Source of the DNA: JANXQG01 sp963824275
GTDB lineage: Bacteria; Planctomycetota; Planctomycetia; Pirellulales; Thermoguttaceae
NCBI GenBank assembly: GCA_963824275.1
Contig: CAWGOT010000001.1
Location: forward strand, 1 to 64,000
Direction: 5' to 3'
DNA length: 64,000 bases
The notes under the pieces are model-generated. The model was not told the origin of the DNA. It did no database searches and saw nothing but the letters and a program-made list of their open reading frames with translations. Of the stretch, positions 1-11,679 are shown in pieces (the first letter of the stretch is position 1; every line of letters begins with the position of its first letter). The translations under genes and the position numbers were made by a program.

Positions 1-3000
1 ACGTCCAGCGTATAGGAATAGCGGCCCGTGGCCAGCGGACTGGCGTTGATCGGCACGGCAAAGCGGTAGTCGGTGCCGGACGAGGGGCGCCGCCAACCGA
101 AAACACCGTGTTGCCGTAGTTGACGTTGTTGCTCGACAGGCCGCCCATCGTGGCGCTGGCCGTGACGTCGGTCAGCCGGGAGCCGTTGCCGTCGGTCGGC
201 GAGAGCGCGGCATCGGCCGAGAGCACGACCTGGCCCGTGGCCGCGCCGCCGACGTAATTCAGCCCTGCCGAAGCGGCCGACAGCAGCAGGCTGCCGTCGG
301 TCAAGGGCGAATCCGCCGAGAGGTTGGGGGGCTGGACGTTCGGGACGATCAGGGTGGCGGGCGTGGTGGTCGCGTTGCCAGCCGAATTATTGAAGACGGC
401 CTCGTACTGGTATCCGCTCATCGCAGGCGTGGGGGCGGTGATCGTGAGCGTGCCGGTAGTAACGCCGCTGTAGACGTTGTTGTTGCTTAGGCCGGTGAAG
501 CCGCCGCTACCCGTGTTGTACTCCCACTGCACGGTGGGGGCGGGGCTGCCGCTGGCGGCGGCCGTGAGGGTTGCCGTGGCGTTCGCGTAGACCGTCTCCT
601 GGCTGACCGGGTTCTGGGTCACGGCTGGGCGCTTGAGCCGACTGCACGGTCAGCCCGACCACGTTGGTCGTCGCCTGACCGTCACTGTTGGTGAAGACTG
701 CCTTGTAGTTATAACCACTCATCGTCAATGGGGGATCGGTGACCTCCAACGTGTCGCTGGTGGCACCGCTGTAGACGCCCCCGTTGGGCACGTCGTTGAA
801 GGGGCCGCTGCCCGTGTTGTACTCCCACTGCACGGTGGGAGCGGGAAAGCCGTTGGCCGCCGCCGTAAAGTTCGCAGTTTCGGTAGGAGTGACCGTCTGG
901 GGCGTCGGCTGCGTGGTCACGACCGGCGGGGTCTGCGGCCTCGACCAACTCCACGTTCACCTTCTCAGCCGTGGACGTGCTCGTGAGGGCCAGCGAATAC
1001 TCGCTGCCATTGGTCGAATAGACGTCATTGGCAGCCAACACGAACGTGCCGGTGCCGCCGATCCCGCCGAAGGCCGTGATTATGGGTTGGATGCCCAATG
1101 CGAGGGTTGCGCTCTGCGGGACGATGTCGATAGTATTCGTGCCACCCACCCCCGCCCCCTTGGTCACAATCATTTGGGCGCAGCCCGCGGAGGAAAGCCC
1201 GAAGTTCAGTGTCGAGGTGGTGATGCTCAGCGCCTGGCTTGTAAAGTTGCTCTCCTGGTCGAGATCGAAATTCCCGACGGTGAGGCCCATGTTGAGGATC
1301 GAGTTCTTTTGCAGGGTCAGCGTGGCGCCCGCCGACCCGGACACTGACGATCCCGCGACGACCGTGCCGCTCGAGCCGCTGGTCGGCTCGGGCGAGAGTG
1401 TCGCGCCGCCGTAGACCCAGATCGGCGTATTGCCCAGCACGCAGCCCGCGGCCAGCACGAGTTGACCGGTGTCGGCCACCGTGGCGCTTGTATAGGAATT
1501 ATTCGTGCCGCTCAGGGTCTGCGTGCCGCTGCCGGCCATGACCACCTCGACCTGCCCGCTCCCGTTCGTGATCGTGCCGCTGAAGGTCGTCGCGCCCGTT
1601 GTGTAAAGCGTCAAATACGAGGTACCGCCCCCGGTCGAACTGGTCACGATGCCGCTTCCCATCAAGGGGCCGATGTTCACGCTCTGACCGTTGAGATCCA
1701 GCGTGCCGTTTTGCTCAATATCCACCGTCCCTATGTTGCCCAAGCTGTAGTAATCCCCATCAGCCCCCACCGCGACCGTCCCCGTTTGGATATCGGTGGT
1801 GCCGTTGTAGAAATTATGGCAGTTGAGGTTCAACGTGCCGCTGCCGGTCTTCACAAAACCGCCGCCCCCCGAGACCTCGCTTGTCAATGTCAGCGTGTTG
1901 GCGGCAGTGCCGACCTCGATCGTTCCCCCGTTGGCGCCGAGCGTAGTCGTTGCGTCCGAGGTGAAACTGGCGGTGGCGTCCAGGGTGCCGCCGTTCAAGG
2001 TCAGGGGCCCGCTGCCCAAGTTGTTGGCGGCAGAGACCGTCAGCGTGCCGCCGCTGATGGTCGTGCCGCCCCCATAGGTATCCGCACCGCCAAGCGTCTG
2101 CGTTCCGCCCGACATCACCAACGCCACGTCCTGCCCGGACGTGCCAAGGACCTGGCCCGTGAAATTCCCCGCCGCGCTGCCGGCAATCGTCAGCGTTTCG
2201 ACCGGACTCGCCCCGTTGTTGACCACTTCGCCGCCGCCGTCGAGCGACGGAATCGTGGTGGTAGGCGACGGACTAGTAGGAGCATCCAGGGCGAGCACGC
2301 TTCCCGCGTCGACCGTAACCGCCGAGTTCGCACTCAGCGAGTTTTCGCCGGCAGGGACCAGGTAGGCCAAATTGCTTCCGTTGCCGATCACCGTACTGCC
2401 GGAGTACGTGTTTGCGGTGCCGTAAAGGTACAGTGCGAAATCGCCAGACGATGGCGGGCTCACCGTGACGCCCAGGTTTCCGATGATCTTGCCGGAGTAG
2501 GTCTCGCTCCCGGAAGCCCCGCCAATAGTCAGCGTGCTCGACGTTCGAACTGCTGTTGGTCACAATCGCCGACGTGTAATAGCCCGTCAGTTGACCGGTG
2601 CTCAGATTGTTGCCGTTGAGATCGAGCGTGGCGCCGCAATCGAACTGAATAATCCCGGCTTGGAGGTTCTGCATGTTCGCGGCAACGGTTACCGTACCCG
2701 CGGCCCCGCCGAAGACGACCGTGTCGCCGCTATCGTTCGCGATGTTCCACGCCTGCGCGTTGCCACCGCTCGCGCTCGTGCTCCACTCGGCCGTCGTTGT
2801 GTTCCATGTGTTAGTCCCCCCCAGCCCTTGGGAGCCGTTGGGGTCCCAGTAGAGCGTCGTGACCGAGAGCAGTTGCCGCGATTCAAGCGGTTCCAGACGG
2901 AGCCAGCGAGATTTCAGCGATTGGGCCGTCTTCCGCTTGCCGGAGGGACTCAGGCCGAGACGGCAAAGAAACCTCTTCCACAGGCTACGATTCTTTTTTC

Positions 3001-3004
3001 GCAT
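1..3004 (-). CDS. Exported beta-strand-repeat protein with LEPR-XLL-type signal and Ig-like units (partial, frame breaks)
   Basis: The gene reads leftwards off the window, so its C-terminus is missing. The ATG at 3004 has GAGG about 7 bases upstream. A basic N-terminus carries LEPLESRQLLS (residues ~37-47), the LEPR-XLL-type motif of large exported planctomycete proteins. Then follow Gly/Ser/Thr/Asn-rich units with TYSG and GGTL cores, typical of autotransporter-associated beta-strand repeats. From about 960 down to 430 come two Ig-like units (PTVQWEYNTGSG appears twice). The frame changes near 2535, 945, 630 and 90, with repeat homology continuing on both sides, so I read one gene with indels rather than several genes. 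A secreted or surface structural/adhesion role is inferred only. Confidence 0.7.
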
Positions 3005-3446
3005 GATAAACCTCGGGATAGCTGGTGGCGGATGGGTAGGATGGCGTTAGCGCGTCGCCGGCAAACCGGGCGGGCTAAAGCCCATCCCACGGCAGTTGCC
3101 AAACTGGTTCCGGTCGGCGTTCCATCACGACGGAGCGTGATGAGTACGATTCGACGCACGCCAAAACGCAGATCCTACACCTGCGACCCGCGATCGCATA
3201 ATTTCATTCCGCCGGACCGCGCCGCTTTGCAGCCATTGAGACCTGCTTCTGGAACGCGGACGGACCGCAGGTCATCGGGCGCAAATCTTTGCCTTGCAAC
3301 AGGATGGGACCGCGCGCCGCACAGCGAAGAGGCCTTCGCGGTGGTCTTCTGCGGCAACTCGAAAAAAATTTTCCCGCGATCAAAATGACAATTGGCATTT
3401 TGATTTTGCCCCAGATTTCACGCCGGCGCAGGGCACGCGACTCGCG
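3005..3446. other. Intergenic region
   Basis: This lies between the giant protein start and the 3' end of the MT-A70-like gene. It probably holds the leftward promoter of the giant gene. At 3029-3088 there is a diverged GTAGGATGG...GGCTAAAGCCCATCCCAC stretch resembling the dispersed palindromes elsewhere in the window. No convincing gene is visible. Confidence 0.4.
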
Positions 3447-4497
3447 TCATGCGGCCCCGGCCGTCGTCCAGTTCTTGGAGAACGGATGCAGGCCGAAAAC
3501 GTCGAGGCACGGCGGCGGACTTATGCGTTCGATCACATGGTGCAACGCCTCGCCCGGCTCGAGCGCCAAATCCCTGCCGTCCTCGATCCAAGGCGGCAGT
3601 CCCTGCGCGTCACTTCCCAGCTTGTCGCGAACGCCCAAGAGCAAGATGTCGTGGACCGTCAGCACGGAGCCGTGAGGATCGAGCGGCCGCATCGCGGGAA
3701 CCAGCAAGGTCGTGCGGGAGAATCCCCAGGCCTCGAGGATCTTGCGGCCGAGGTCCAGCGACTCGGGAGTGACTTTGAGATAGACATGGACTTCCGCCGC
3801 AGCCAATTCCATCACCGGCAGTTGGGCCAGTCGCGGGTCGATTGGGGAGCCCTTTGCCCGACCGCCGGGGGCCGTGCGCGCACGCAGCGTCGATGAACAT
3901 GCAGCCGAATCGCCTGCGTTGGCCGGCCAGGCGTTGCAAGTCGCCGAAAGCACGGGACAACGGATCGGGACTATCGCCCGCGAGTTCCACCTTTTCGACG
4001 TAGATCGTCGCCAGGCGGAAGAGCCCGTGGGACGACGGTTCCCTGCCTTGACGCGAGGCCTGACTGCGATAGTCGGCAAAATCCCGGCTGGGCAGTTTGG
4101 CCTCCCTTTGCCATCGATACGATTCGGCCGGGGAGACGCCGCAACGTTCCAGATCCAAGCGATTTTCCTGCCGGGATGACTTGTGATCACCGCCTGGAAG
4201 TCCAAGACAGCCGAGCAACTCGCCCACCGTCCGCTCGATGATGAGTTTGAGTTCGGCGGCCCAACTCGAAATCTTGCGGTCCAGGCCGGCGGCCTTCACG
4301 CGCGAATGCAGCGCAACGGCCCGTTCATGGAGGGCCTTGATTTGCCTCGCTCTCTCGGAAAGGCAGACCCTCATTTCAGGCGTCAACGCCCGACCGTGAT
4401 GAGGCATGATCTGCGCCAAGTCGGCGGCTTCTTGCAAAGCGCGGTTGATTGCGATCAATTCGGCCTCGGCTTCGGGTCGAGAAATCTTGCTTTTCAT
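3447..4497 (-). CDS. MT-A70-like adenine methyltransferase homolog lacking the DPPW motif (one frame break)
   Basis: The ATG at 4497 is chosen because AGGAGA lies 8 bases upstream. The N-terminal half (about 200 residues) resembles the helical, ParB-like region found before MT-A70 domains in mobile-element proteins (ERTVGELLG; GVSPAESYRWQREAKLP). After a frame break near 3860 the C-terminal part shows MT-A70-like segments: LPVMELAAAEVHVYLKV, EAWGF, HDILLLGVR, HHVIERISPPPCLDVFG. Where the family has the catalytic DPPW after a strand such as FGCMFI, this protein reads FIDAACA, and no frame restores DPPW. I infer either a decayed methyltransferase or a non-catalytic relative. The family assignment is by pattern recall; the missing motif is seen directly. 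Confidence 0.5.
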
Positions 4498-4530
4498 AAC
4501 GGTGTCTCCTGAGTTGCCCTTCACCCCTGT

Positions 4531-4556
4531 CCCTCTCCCCGAAGGCGAGGGGAGAG
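4531..4556. repeat. CCCTCTCC-type palindrome
   Basis: A short hairpin: CCTCTCCCC, a GAAGGC-like loop, then GGGGAGAG. It belongs to the same dispersed family as the copies at 35630-35743, 53597-53633 and 56061-56243. It sits just upstream of the MT-A70-like gene. Confidence 0.6.
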
Positions 4557-5161
4557 AGAACCGTCTGCGCGGGGTGCGAGACAGTTAGTGAAGGAAAAGG
4601 TCCGCCGAGAGGTGGGGGGCCGAGCCGCCAAAGACCTAGCGGCCGCCGCTCAGCGAATGAAGAACGAACACGCGGCCCACATATAGAAATTGCAATCGGC
4701 GCGAAAAAGTGGCGCGAATTCCGGACTATTTTCGCGATTTTGTCGATTTTCCTTGTTTTTGTTGGCCCAAAGGAAGTAAATTGCGTTCTTTTGAAGTTAG
4801 CGGCAAACCCATAGAGTGTATGTGTCTAATGCGACAAAAACTTTTTGGGCGACTCGGACCGCAAGCATCGCGCCAAAAATCGCTACCAGAGTATCAAACA
4901 TACGAGTGTGCATCTGACAGTATTTAGTTATCCATGCCGTAGAGTGGGCCGAGTGGAACGAGTCCCACCGTTTTTCCCGTCCGATGCGCAAACCGCCCCC
5001 ACCGATTAGCGTTTTGGCACCGGCCGGAATGGTCCCAGAAATCCCGCTCGGCGCACCAATTTGTCGTAGGGCAGAAGTTCTCTAAATGGTTACTAGCAAA
5101 GGCATTAGGACGCGATTCCCGCCCGGACCAGAAAATAATTTTCCCATTTCAAGGCCCTCAT

Positions 5162-5200
5162 CCGTATATATATGTGGAAACGCGTTGTTCTTTGACAATT
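5162..5200 (+). repeat. Dispersed motif CCGTATATAT...CTTTGACAATT, copy 1
   Basis: A 39-base motif matching 28353-28391 at about 30 of 39 positions, with identical ends and identical length. Both copies are followed within a few hundred bases by repetitive DNA. It contains TTGACA, but no convincing -10 follows. Function unknown. Confidence 0.5.
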
Positions 5201-5247
5201 TGGTGAAAAGAAACCCGCTCTCGGTGTAGCGAACCCAGGGCGGGACG

Positions 5248-5328
5248 GAGCGCGGAACACTAATTGCCGCTAATCATCACTAATGACAGAAATTAGTGAT
5301 GATTCGTGGTAATCGGCGTTCCGCGCTC
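5248..5328. repeat. Long imperfect inverted repeat (hairpin)
   Basis: The inner arms AATCATCACTAAT (5272-5284) and ATTAGTGATGATT (5292-5304) are perfect complements around a 7-base loop. The outer arms GAGCGCGGAAC (5248-5258) and GTTCCGCGCTC (5318-5328) are also perfect. The stretch between inner and outer arms pairs only partly. It is likely a non-autonomous palindromic element. Confidence 0.7.
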
Positions 5329-5420
5329 TCGGTCGAACTGCCAAAGAAACAGAAATCGCGGGAGGTTTTTGTTGACCCGTCGAATGGGAAACTAGTTATT
5401 AATGGGTGGCAACATGAGGC

Positions 5421-5692
5421 TCGTGGCCAAACGTGGCCGGATTTGGCCAGATTTGGCCGGATTTGGCCATTTCTGGCCACGAAAGTGGCCACTTTCCAGT
5501 AAAAACAAACTCTTAGGAGTATAACTCAATGTCTATTTTCGACTTCATCGTTGGGATGTCAAATGGTCGTTTTCCCGCAGGTTTTCACTTCGTGTCAGCT
5601 TCCTTTGGTCATATTGAATCCGACCAGTAGATGGGTAAAACGACGAGAAGAAACACGAGAAACGGCCACTTTGGCCACTTTTGCGGCACGCG
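5421..5692 (+). repeat. TTTGGCC-rich dispersed repeat, copy A
   Basis: Six closely spaced GGCC-centred units (GGATTTGGCC type) are followed by about 200 bases that align, in inverted orientation, with 55421-55645. The shared core includes CGTTTTCCCGCAG and a final GGCCACTTTTG. Indels between the copies shift every frame, so it behaves as non-coding repeat DNA. Confidence 0.6.
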
Positions 5693-5749
5693 AAAGCAAA
5701 GTCTACACCGTCAGGTGGTGCGATGATCGTCGCCAGCGGGATACCTCGG

Positions 5750-8700
5750 CTACCTGCGCAGAAGCATGCGCAAGCAGGTGGGACGCCTGCACCACCACAG
5801 AACGCCGCCGGCGGCAAGCAGCAAGACCAACGCGTTCGGCTCGGGCACGGGGCTTGCGCCCGGCTGTGTGCTCGCGGGCAAGACGGAGGGAGAAGCGGCG
5901 GCCGCCGTGGATAGGCTCGGCAGGCCGCCGGCGTTCAGTTCGCTCGCGGACGGCGAAAGGAAGTCGAGTTCCTCAATCATCGGAGACTGGGTCGGCGACG
6001 CGAAGAGCAGGTTCGCGCCGGCCCCAACCGTCAAGGCGCCGTCGGACAACGCCAGGTTGTTGAGGACATCGAGCGTGCCGCTGGAGACGATCGTGCCGCC
6101 GGTGTAGGTGTTCGAGCCGCTCAGGGCCACGGTTCCAGGCCCTGTGCTGCCGACCAGGAGACTGTCGGCGCCGGTCAGGTTGGAAGTCACGTCGAGCGTG
6201 CCGCCCCCGCCGCCGAGGCGATACGTGCTGCCCGAGGGCGTGAGCGTTCCGCTATAGACTTGCGTGCCCGTGGCGCCCAGCGAGGCAAGCGTCAGGCTCG
6301 CAGTGCTGAAACTTAACGGGTTGGAACTGCTCGCGGCCAGGGCGATCGTGAAGGCGTTCGCACTGGAGGCAGGGCTGATCCGGCCGAGAAAGGCCTGGTT
6401 CATCGCGTAGCCGGCGGCAAGCGTCGCTCCGGGAGCGACCGAGACGCTGGCGCCGCTGCCCCCCACGGCCGCCGACGAGTTGAATTGTGCAGTGCCGCTG
6501 GAAATCGTCGTGCCGCCGCCGTAGGTGTTCGCGCCGCTGAGCACCACGCTGCCGGCAATGTTCAGGCTGTTGGCGGCGCCCGTGAGGTTGCCGGATACGG
6601 TCAAGATGCCGCCCCCGCCGCCGAGATTGTACGTCGATCCGGAGGGCGTCAAGGCGCCGCTGTACGTTGCCCCAGCGGCCACGGCCCCCAACGACAGGCC
6701 GCTATAGCCGCCCATGTTGATGGTCTGATTGCTTGCGCCGGAGAGGGCCAGGGCCCCATTCGAATTGACGCTGAGCGTGCCGCTGCCGAGCAGACTGGTC
6801 ACGCTGGAAATAGCCCCCGCCACGTTCAATGCGCCGGGTGCGTTGATCAGAATCGACCCGCTGCCGGAAGGGACGGCGGCGAGGGAAGTGAAAACGACGT
6901 TGCCGGCGTCGATCTGCATGCCGCCGTTATAGGAACTCGCGCCCGCCAGCTCCAGCAGGCCGTTGCCCGTCTTGACGAGCCCTGCCGTGCCGGCCGAGTT
7001 GCTCAGTCCTCCGGACAGCAGGGCGAAATCGCCGCCCAGGCCGGCGGCGACCTGGACCGTGCAATTGAGGCTGCCGCCGCTGCTGTTGAGGTTGATGGGA
7101 TTGAGGAAATTGGTCGCGTCGTTGGCGGTCGAGGATCCGAACAGGAGGGCGCCGGCGATCTGCGTCGCCGAGCCGCCCCAGGTGAGCGTGGCGCCGGCGT
7201 TGAGGTTGACGGTCAAGGTTCCGCCGTTGGCCGAGAATCCGCCCCCCGAGCCCGACCATTGCACTTCGCCGGCGGCCGGACCGATGCTGCGCGTGAAGGA
7301 GGCCGAGCCGTTGCTCTCCAGCACGCCGCCGTTGAGGGTCAGATTGCTGCCGGCGGGCAGGCCGGCGCCGGAGTTGGCCCTCAGCGCGCCGCCGCTGATC
7401 GTGGTCGGGCCCGTGTAACTGTCGCCGGCATTGAGCACCAAGGCGCCGGGGCCGAGTTGCGTGAGCGGGCCGGGACCGCTGATCGCGCCGGGCACGGCGT
7501 AGGTCGAGGAGAGATTGAAACTGAGGAGCGAACCGTCATTCAGGACCAAACCGGAGCCGAGCGTGCCGCTCTTGCCGCCGTTGCCGACCTGAAGCGTGCC
7601 GGCGCCGATCGTCGTCAGCCCGCTGTAGGTGTTGCTGCCAAGCAGGGTCAGCGCGCCGGAGCCGGCCTTGGTCAGCCCTGTGGCCCCGCCATTGTTGCCG
7701 ATCATGCTGCTGATCGTGAGGTTGGCCGGCGTGATGACGACCAGATCTCCGCCCGCCGAACCTGCCAAGATGCCGCCGCTGATGGTCCCCGACGTATTGC
7801 CGATCAGGCCGCCGCCCAACAGCGTCAGCGAGCCCGAATCGGTCATCGTGACCCCTGCCGTGCCGGTCAGGTTCAGCGTGTAGAACGACTTGGCGGAGTT
7901 GATGGCGGTCTGCGGCGCCGCTCGGCGAGACGTTCAGCGAACCGGCGGAAGCGAGCGTGCCGAGGTTGCCGCGGGTATAGGCGCTGTAGGCCGTGATATT
8001 GCCCGCCGCGCCGCTAGTGCCGGCGGAACTTGCCCAATTGGTCCCGTTGACCGTGGCATAGCCGCCGAGGATGCCGGCCGAGTTGTTGGGGGTCGTGGTG
8101 GTAATGCCGTTTGATGCGGATTGCGTGCCGCTGGGCAGCGTGAAATCGACCGTTCCACCCGTGCTGCGGCTGATGCTTCCCATGCTCAAGAGCAAGGAGT
8201 TCGACGCGCCTGCCGTCAGGACGATGGCCGAAGCGCCCGGGTTGACCGCCAGGCCATTGAACTGCTGGCTGTTGGCGGTGTTGGCATTTCCCCGGATTGC
8301 GAGCACGCCGCCGGAGAGGACCAACGTCGAGACGTTGGCCGCGTAATTGATGATGTTGGCGGTCAGCGCGCTTGGCTGGGTGAAATCCAGCACGAGCTCG
8401 CCACTGGCGACCGTCGTGGCGCCCGAGTAGATGTTGCTGGCGCCGAGGTCCAGGATTCCGCTGCCGACCTTGGCCAGGCCGCCGGCACCGCCGAGCAAGC
8501 CGCTGTAGGTCGTGCGGGCCCCGTTGCCGCCGACGCTGAGCGTCACCGCATGACTGCCGTCAGCGAGGTTGATGTTGCCGCTGCCGGAAAGCCCTCCGAC
8601 GTTGAAAGTGGCGATCGCGCCGCTGTTGGTATTGAAGAGCAGGCCGTTGTTGACGCCGACGGTCACCGTACTGTTTTGCACGGCGTTGGCATTGTTCAGG

Positions 8701-11245
8701 GCGATCGCGCCGGCCGAGACCGTCGTGCCGCCCGAGTAGCCGTTGCTGCCCGCGAGCGTCAGAAGGCTGGCGCCGACTTGGGTCAGGCTGCCGACGCCGT
8801 TCATGCCGCCGCCAAAAGTCGTGGCGGCGGGGAGGTCGAAGACCAGGGCGCCGTTGTCGGTCACGGTGCCCTGGCCCAGCGTGCCGGCGGCGCCGCCGTT
8901 GCCCAACTGCAGCGTGCCGGCGCTGATCATGGTGGCGCCGCTGTAGGTGTTGTTGGACGTCAGCAGCAACAGGCCGGAACCGGTCTTCGTCACGGCGCCG
9001 ATGCCGCTCATGCTGCCGCTGATGGTCAAGCAGTCCGCCGGGTTGGTCACGTTGACGAGGTTTCCCGCGGCGGCCAGGACCAGGGGAGCGGAAATCGTGT
9101 GGCTGCCGGAGAGGACGTTGATCAGGCACTCGCTGAGGGCGCCGTTGCTGGTGGTCAGCGTGAGCGTCTGCCCCGGCAGGGCGGCGATCGTGTAACCGCC
9201 GCCGCCGCTGTTGTCGAGGTCGATCTCTGCGGCGCTGGCCGAGGCGTCGACCGTAACCGTGCCGCCACCACCCGCCAGCGGGTACCCGGCGCCGCCAAAG
9301 CGGGCCACGCCGTCGTTATTCTGCGGCAGCGCGCCGAAGTCCAGTTCGCCGTGTTGCTCCACAGCCAGGTGCCGGCGCCGTTGCCAAAGCCGTTGACCGG
9401 GCCGCTTTCCACGTGGGCCACGAAGGCCGCGCCGGCGACCTGGGTCCCGTCGCTGAAAACGGCGACGGGCACGATCACATTATCGCCTGGGGCCAGGACG
9501 TTGGGATTGAGGCTGAGCGCGCCGGGCCCGCCGCTGCCTTGGGCCACCACCCGGCCAAGACAGGTCAGTTCGACCTGCGAGACGGCGCCGTCGCCAGCGG
9601 CCACGCTCAGGCCGATCGTCGCCGCGGAGGAGGTCAGCGTGAGGTTCCCGCCGTTGAAATTGATGGAGCGGCCGTGGTTATCCACCATGATCATCTGCGA
9701 GGCATAGCCCTCCGACGCGGCCTGGGAGTTGTTGATCCCCACGATGCGGACCTCGTGGGCGCCGTCGGAAAGGCCGGCCGTGTTGAGATTGAACGTCCCG
9801 CTGCCGCCGGCCAAGGTGCCGGAAGAACTGACCAGCCCGTCGATGAGCAGCTCCAGCGAACTGATGCCGGTGGCGCCAGTGGCGGTGTTCGAATTGAGGA
9901 GCACCGCCGACCCGCTGATGGAGATCGCTCCGGCGGCGGCGCCGTAGTTGCTTGGGCCGGAGTTGAAGGTTACCGTGGGCACGGCGGCAAAGGGCTGCGC
10001 CAACATGTCGCCCAATGGCATCTGCACGTCAGGCGAAGCGACCGACTTGGCGAACGCCTCGCCCAGCGTCGAACCGTCGGCAATGAAGGTGTAGATCGAG
10101 GAATTGGTGAAGCGGTCGGCAATGGCGTAGGGCTCAACCACCGAGCCGGTCGTGCCGGCGGCGCCGGCGGCGATGAACGCCGTGGCCTTCGTCTGGCCCT
10201 GGGAGAAATCACAGCCGTAGCTGGTCAGGTTGTCGGCCCATGAGCCGGGGAGGTAGGTCGAGCCGTTGGGCAGCGTGAGCGTGTCGAGACCGCAGACCGC
10301 GCCGAGGACATTGTTGCGGTCTAGCGGTGTTGCGCCGGACGTGTTGTCCTCATAGACCGAAGGAATGCCGCGGGCGGTGAGTTGCGATTCGGTTGCCGGC
10401 CACTCGCCGTCTCGCGTGGTGGAGCGGACGTTGCCATTGTCCTCGAAGTAGATCTTGGCGCCCTGCTGCTGAACCTGCTTCCAGCCTTGTCCGTCCGAGG
10501 CAGCGGCGCTTTGCAGGCTGGCGATGACCTGGGCGGCCGTGTTGCCGCCGCCGTCCGTGTAGCCGATCGTCCCCGACATGTAGTATTGGGTGGTAATCGT
10601 AGTCGTCGCCGTGCCGGCGCTGTCAAGGTAGCTCACGGGGTAGGAAGCGGAGTGAAGAATGGCCGGGTTGCTTCCAATGGCAATCGAACTTGGCGTCGTA
10701 TCGTAAAGTCCGGAGATGGGGCCGATATACGACATATCGCCGGATGGTGCATACTCGAGCATCGCATTTTGCATGGTCAACCCCGAGCCGTTGGTCAACG
10801 GCGTGAGCAGATCCAGGGCGTAGTTGAGCGAGTTCGCGTTCGTGTCCGAGGTCTGCGATCCTGAGATGGGAGTGGTGGCGTAGCAGGTCGCCTGGCCGAT
10901 CGTGCCGATGTAGTTGATCTGGTTTGTCAGGCCCTGGCTCTTGATGTAGCTCGAGATCGGATTCAGATAGTAGCTGCTGACCTCCGCTTGCGAGATCGGA
11001 TAGGGGATGCCGTTGGTCTCGTAGTCGGGTGGCGGGACGATGTATTCGATATTCTTGGCCGGGATGTCGCGGAGGGCGGCGTAGGCGTTGGCGATCTGCA
11101 AGGCGTTGGGGTCATTCGGATTGACGACCAGGAGCATGTTTTCGCCGCCGCCGCCCGCCACCGCTCGCCCAGCGTTGCCCAGACAGAAAACGAGCATGAT
11201 CACAAGCCAGACGGCGCTATTGGCCTTTCTAACCATCCTGTTCAT
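5750..11245 (-). CDS. Giant exported protein: TIGR03790-like domain, beta-strand repeats and PEP-CTERM anchor (two frame breaks)
   Basis: About 1,830 residues. The N-terminus has a signal peptide (AVWLVIMLVFCLGNAGRAVA). Residues ~34-430 match the TIGR03790 family of unknown function as I recall it (LLVVNPNDPNALQIANAYA; ALRDIPAKNIEYIVPP). A beta-sandwich-like linker at ~430-600 is followed by about 1,150 residues of autotransporter-associated beta-strand repeats (TYSGATMISAGTLQLGNGG type). The end, VPEPNALVLLLAAGGVLWW followed by CRR, is a classical PEP-CTERM sorting signal (Pro-Glu-Pro, hydrophobic helix, basic tail). Frame breaks near 9346 and 7910 are bridged by continuous repeats. I infer an exopolysaccharide- or envelope-associated surface protein. 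The start is ATG 11245; the second Met is 9 bases downstream. Confidence 0.78.
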
Positions 11246-11519
11246 CCCTGTTCGGCACGCGCATTGTTTGTGGTCGTTTCCGCCTGCCTCTCGCTCTACC
11301 CCAGACGTAAGCTATTGCTCACCAAGCACAGGCCTTCGTGACCACGTACACGGTAGGAGGATTCAGACGAGAGAAAATAGCCGTTCAGACGAGTCGCGCC
11401 TGCGGTCCGCACCAGGCGTGGAAGCAGAAGTGCCTTGCCCACCCAATATTATCGTCGAAAATGGGCAAAATAGCAAGGAGGAAGCAATGCTTATGGGGGG
11501 GTGCTACTTCCGATTGGCC

Positions 11520-11610
11520 GTAGGGTGGGACAACTGAGCTTGCGAGTGCCGGCCCACCAGCACCCATGATTGGTGGGCCGGCGCTCGCAAGCTCGCTTGT
11601 CCCACCCTAC
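11520..11610. repeat. GTAGGGTGGGAC palindromic element, copy 1
   Basis: A 91-base near-perfect palindrome. The arms begin GTAGGGTGGGACAA and run through GAGCTTGCGAG and CCGGCCCACCA to a short loop. It is nearly identical in sequence to 17841-17933 and related to 40584-40702. It is a REP- or MITE-like dispersed element. Confidence 0.75.
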
Positions 11611-11636
11611 GAACTCGGCGCCATGCGCAAGAAATT

Positions 11637-11679
11637 AAACAGTCCGGGCTGCCTTATTTAGGCATGCACCGGACTGTTT
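11637..11679. repeat. Hairpin with AAACAGTCCGG arms
   Basis: The 11-base arms AAACAGTCCGG and CCGGACTGTTT are perfect complements. An inner GCCT/AGGC pairing extends the stem. It lies upstream of both divergent genes. A terminator or operator role cannot be distinguished. Confidence 0.45.

Larger units (their letters stand above)
4498..5749. other. Repeat-rich intergenic region
   Basis: This 1.25-kb region is partly AT-rich and has no convincing gene. It holds a CCCTCTCC palindrome (4531-4556), a CCGTATATAT...TTTGACAATT motif (5162-5200), a long hairpin (5248-5328) and a TTTGGCC-rich repeat (5421-5692). A 33-codon ORF (ATG 5529, AGGAG 9 bases upstream, stop 5630) lies inside the last repeat. 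Its frame is not kept in the related copy near 55.5 kb, so I do not call it a gene. Confidence 0.5.

Noticed and set aside
1462..2619. Long plus-strand ORFs opposite the beta-strand-repeat giants (also 6485-7996 and 8121-9707)
   Set aside because: They are antisense translations of low-complexity repeats, with Arg/Ala/Gly-rich composition and no domains.
5529..5630. 33-codon small gene with good ribosome site
   Set aside because: It lies in the TTTGGCC dispersed repeat, and the related copy at 55.5 kb does not keep the frame.
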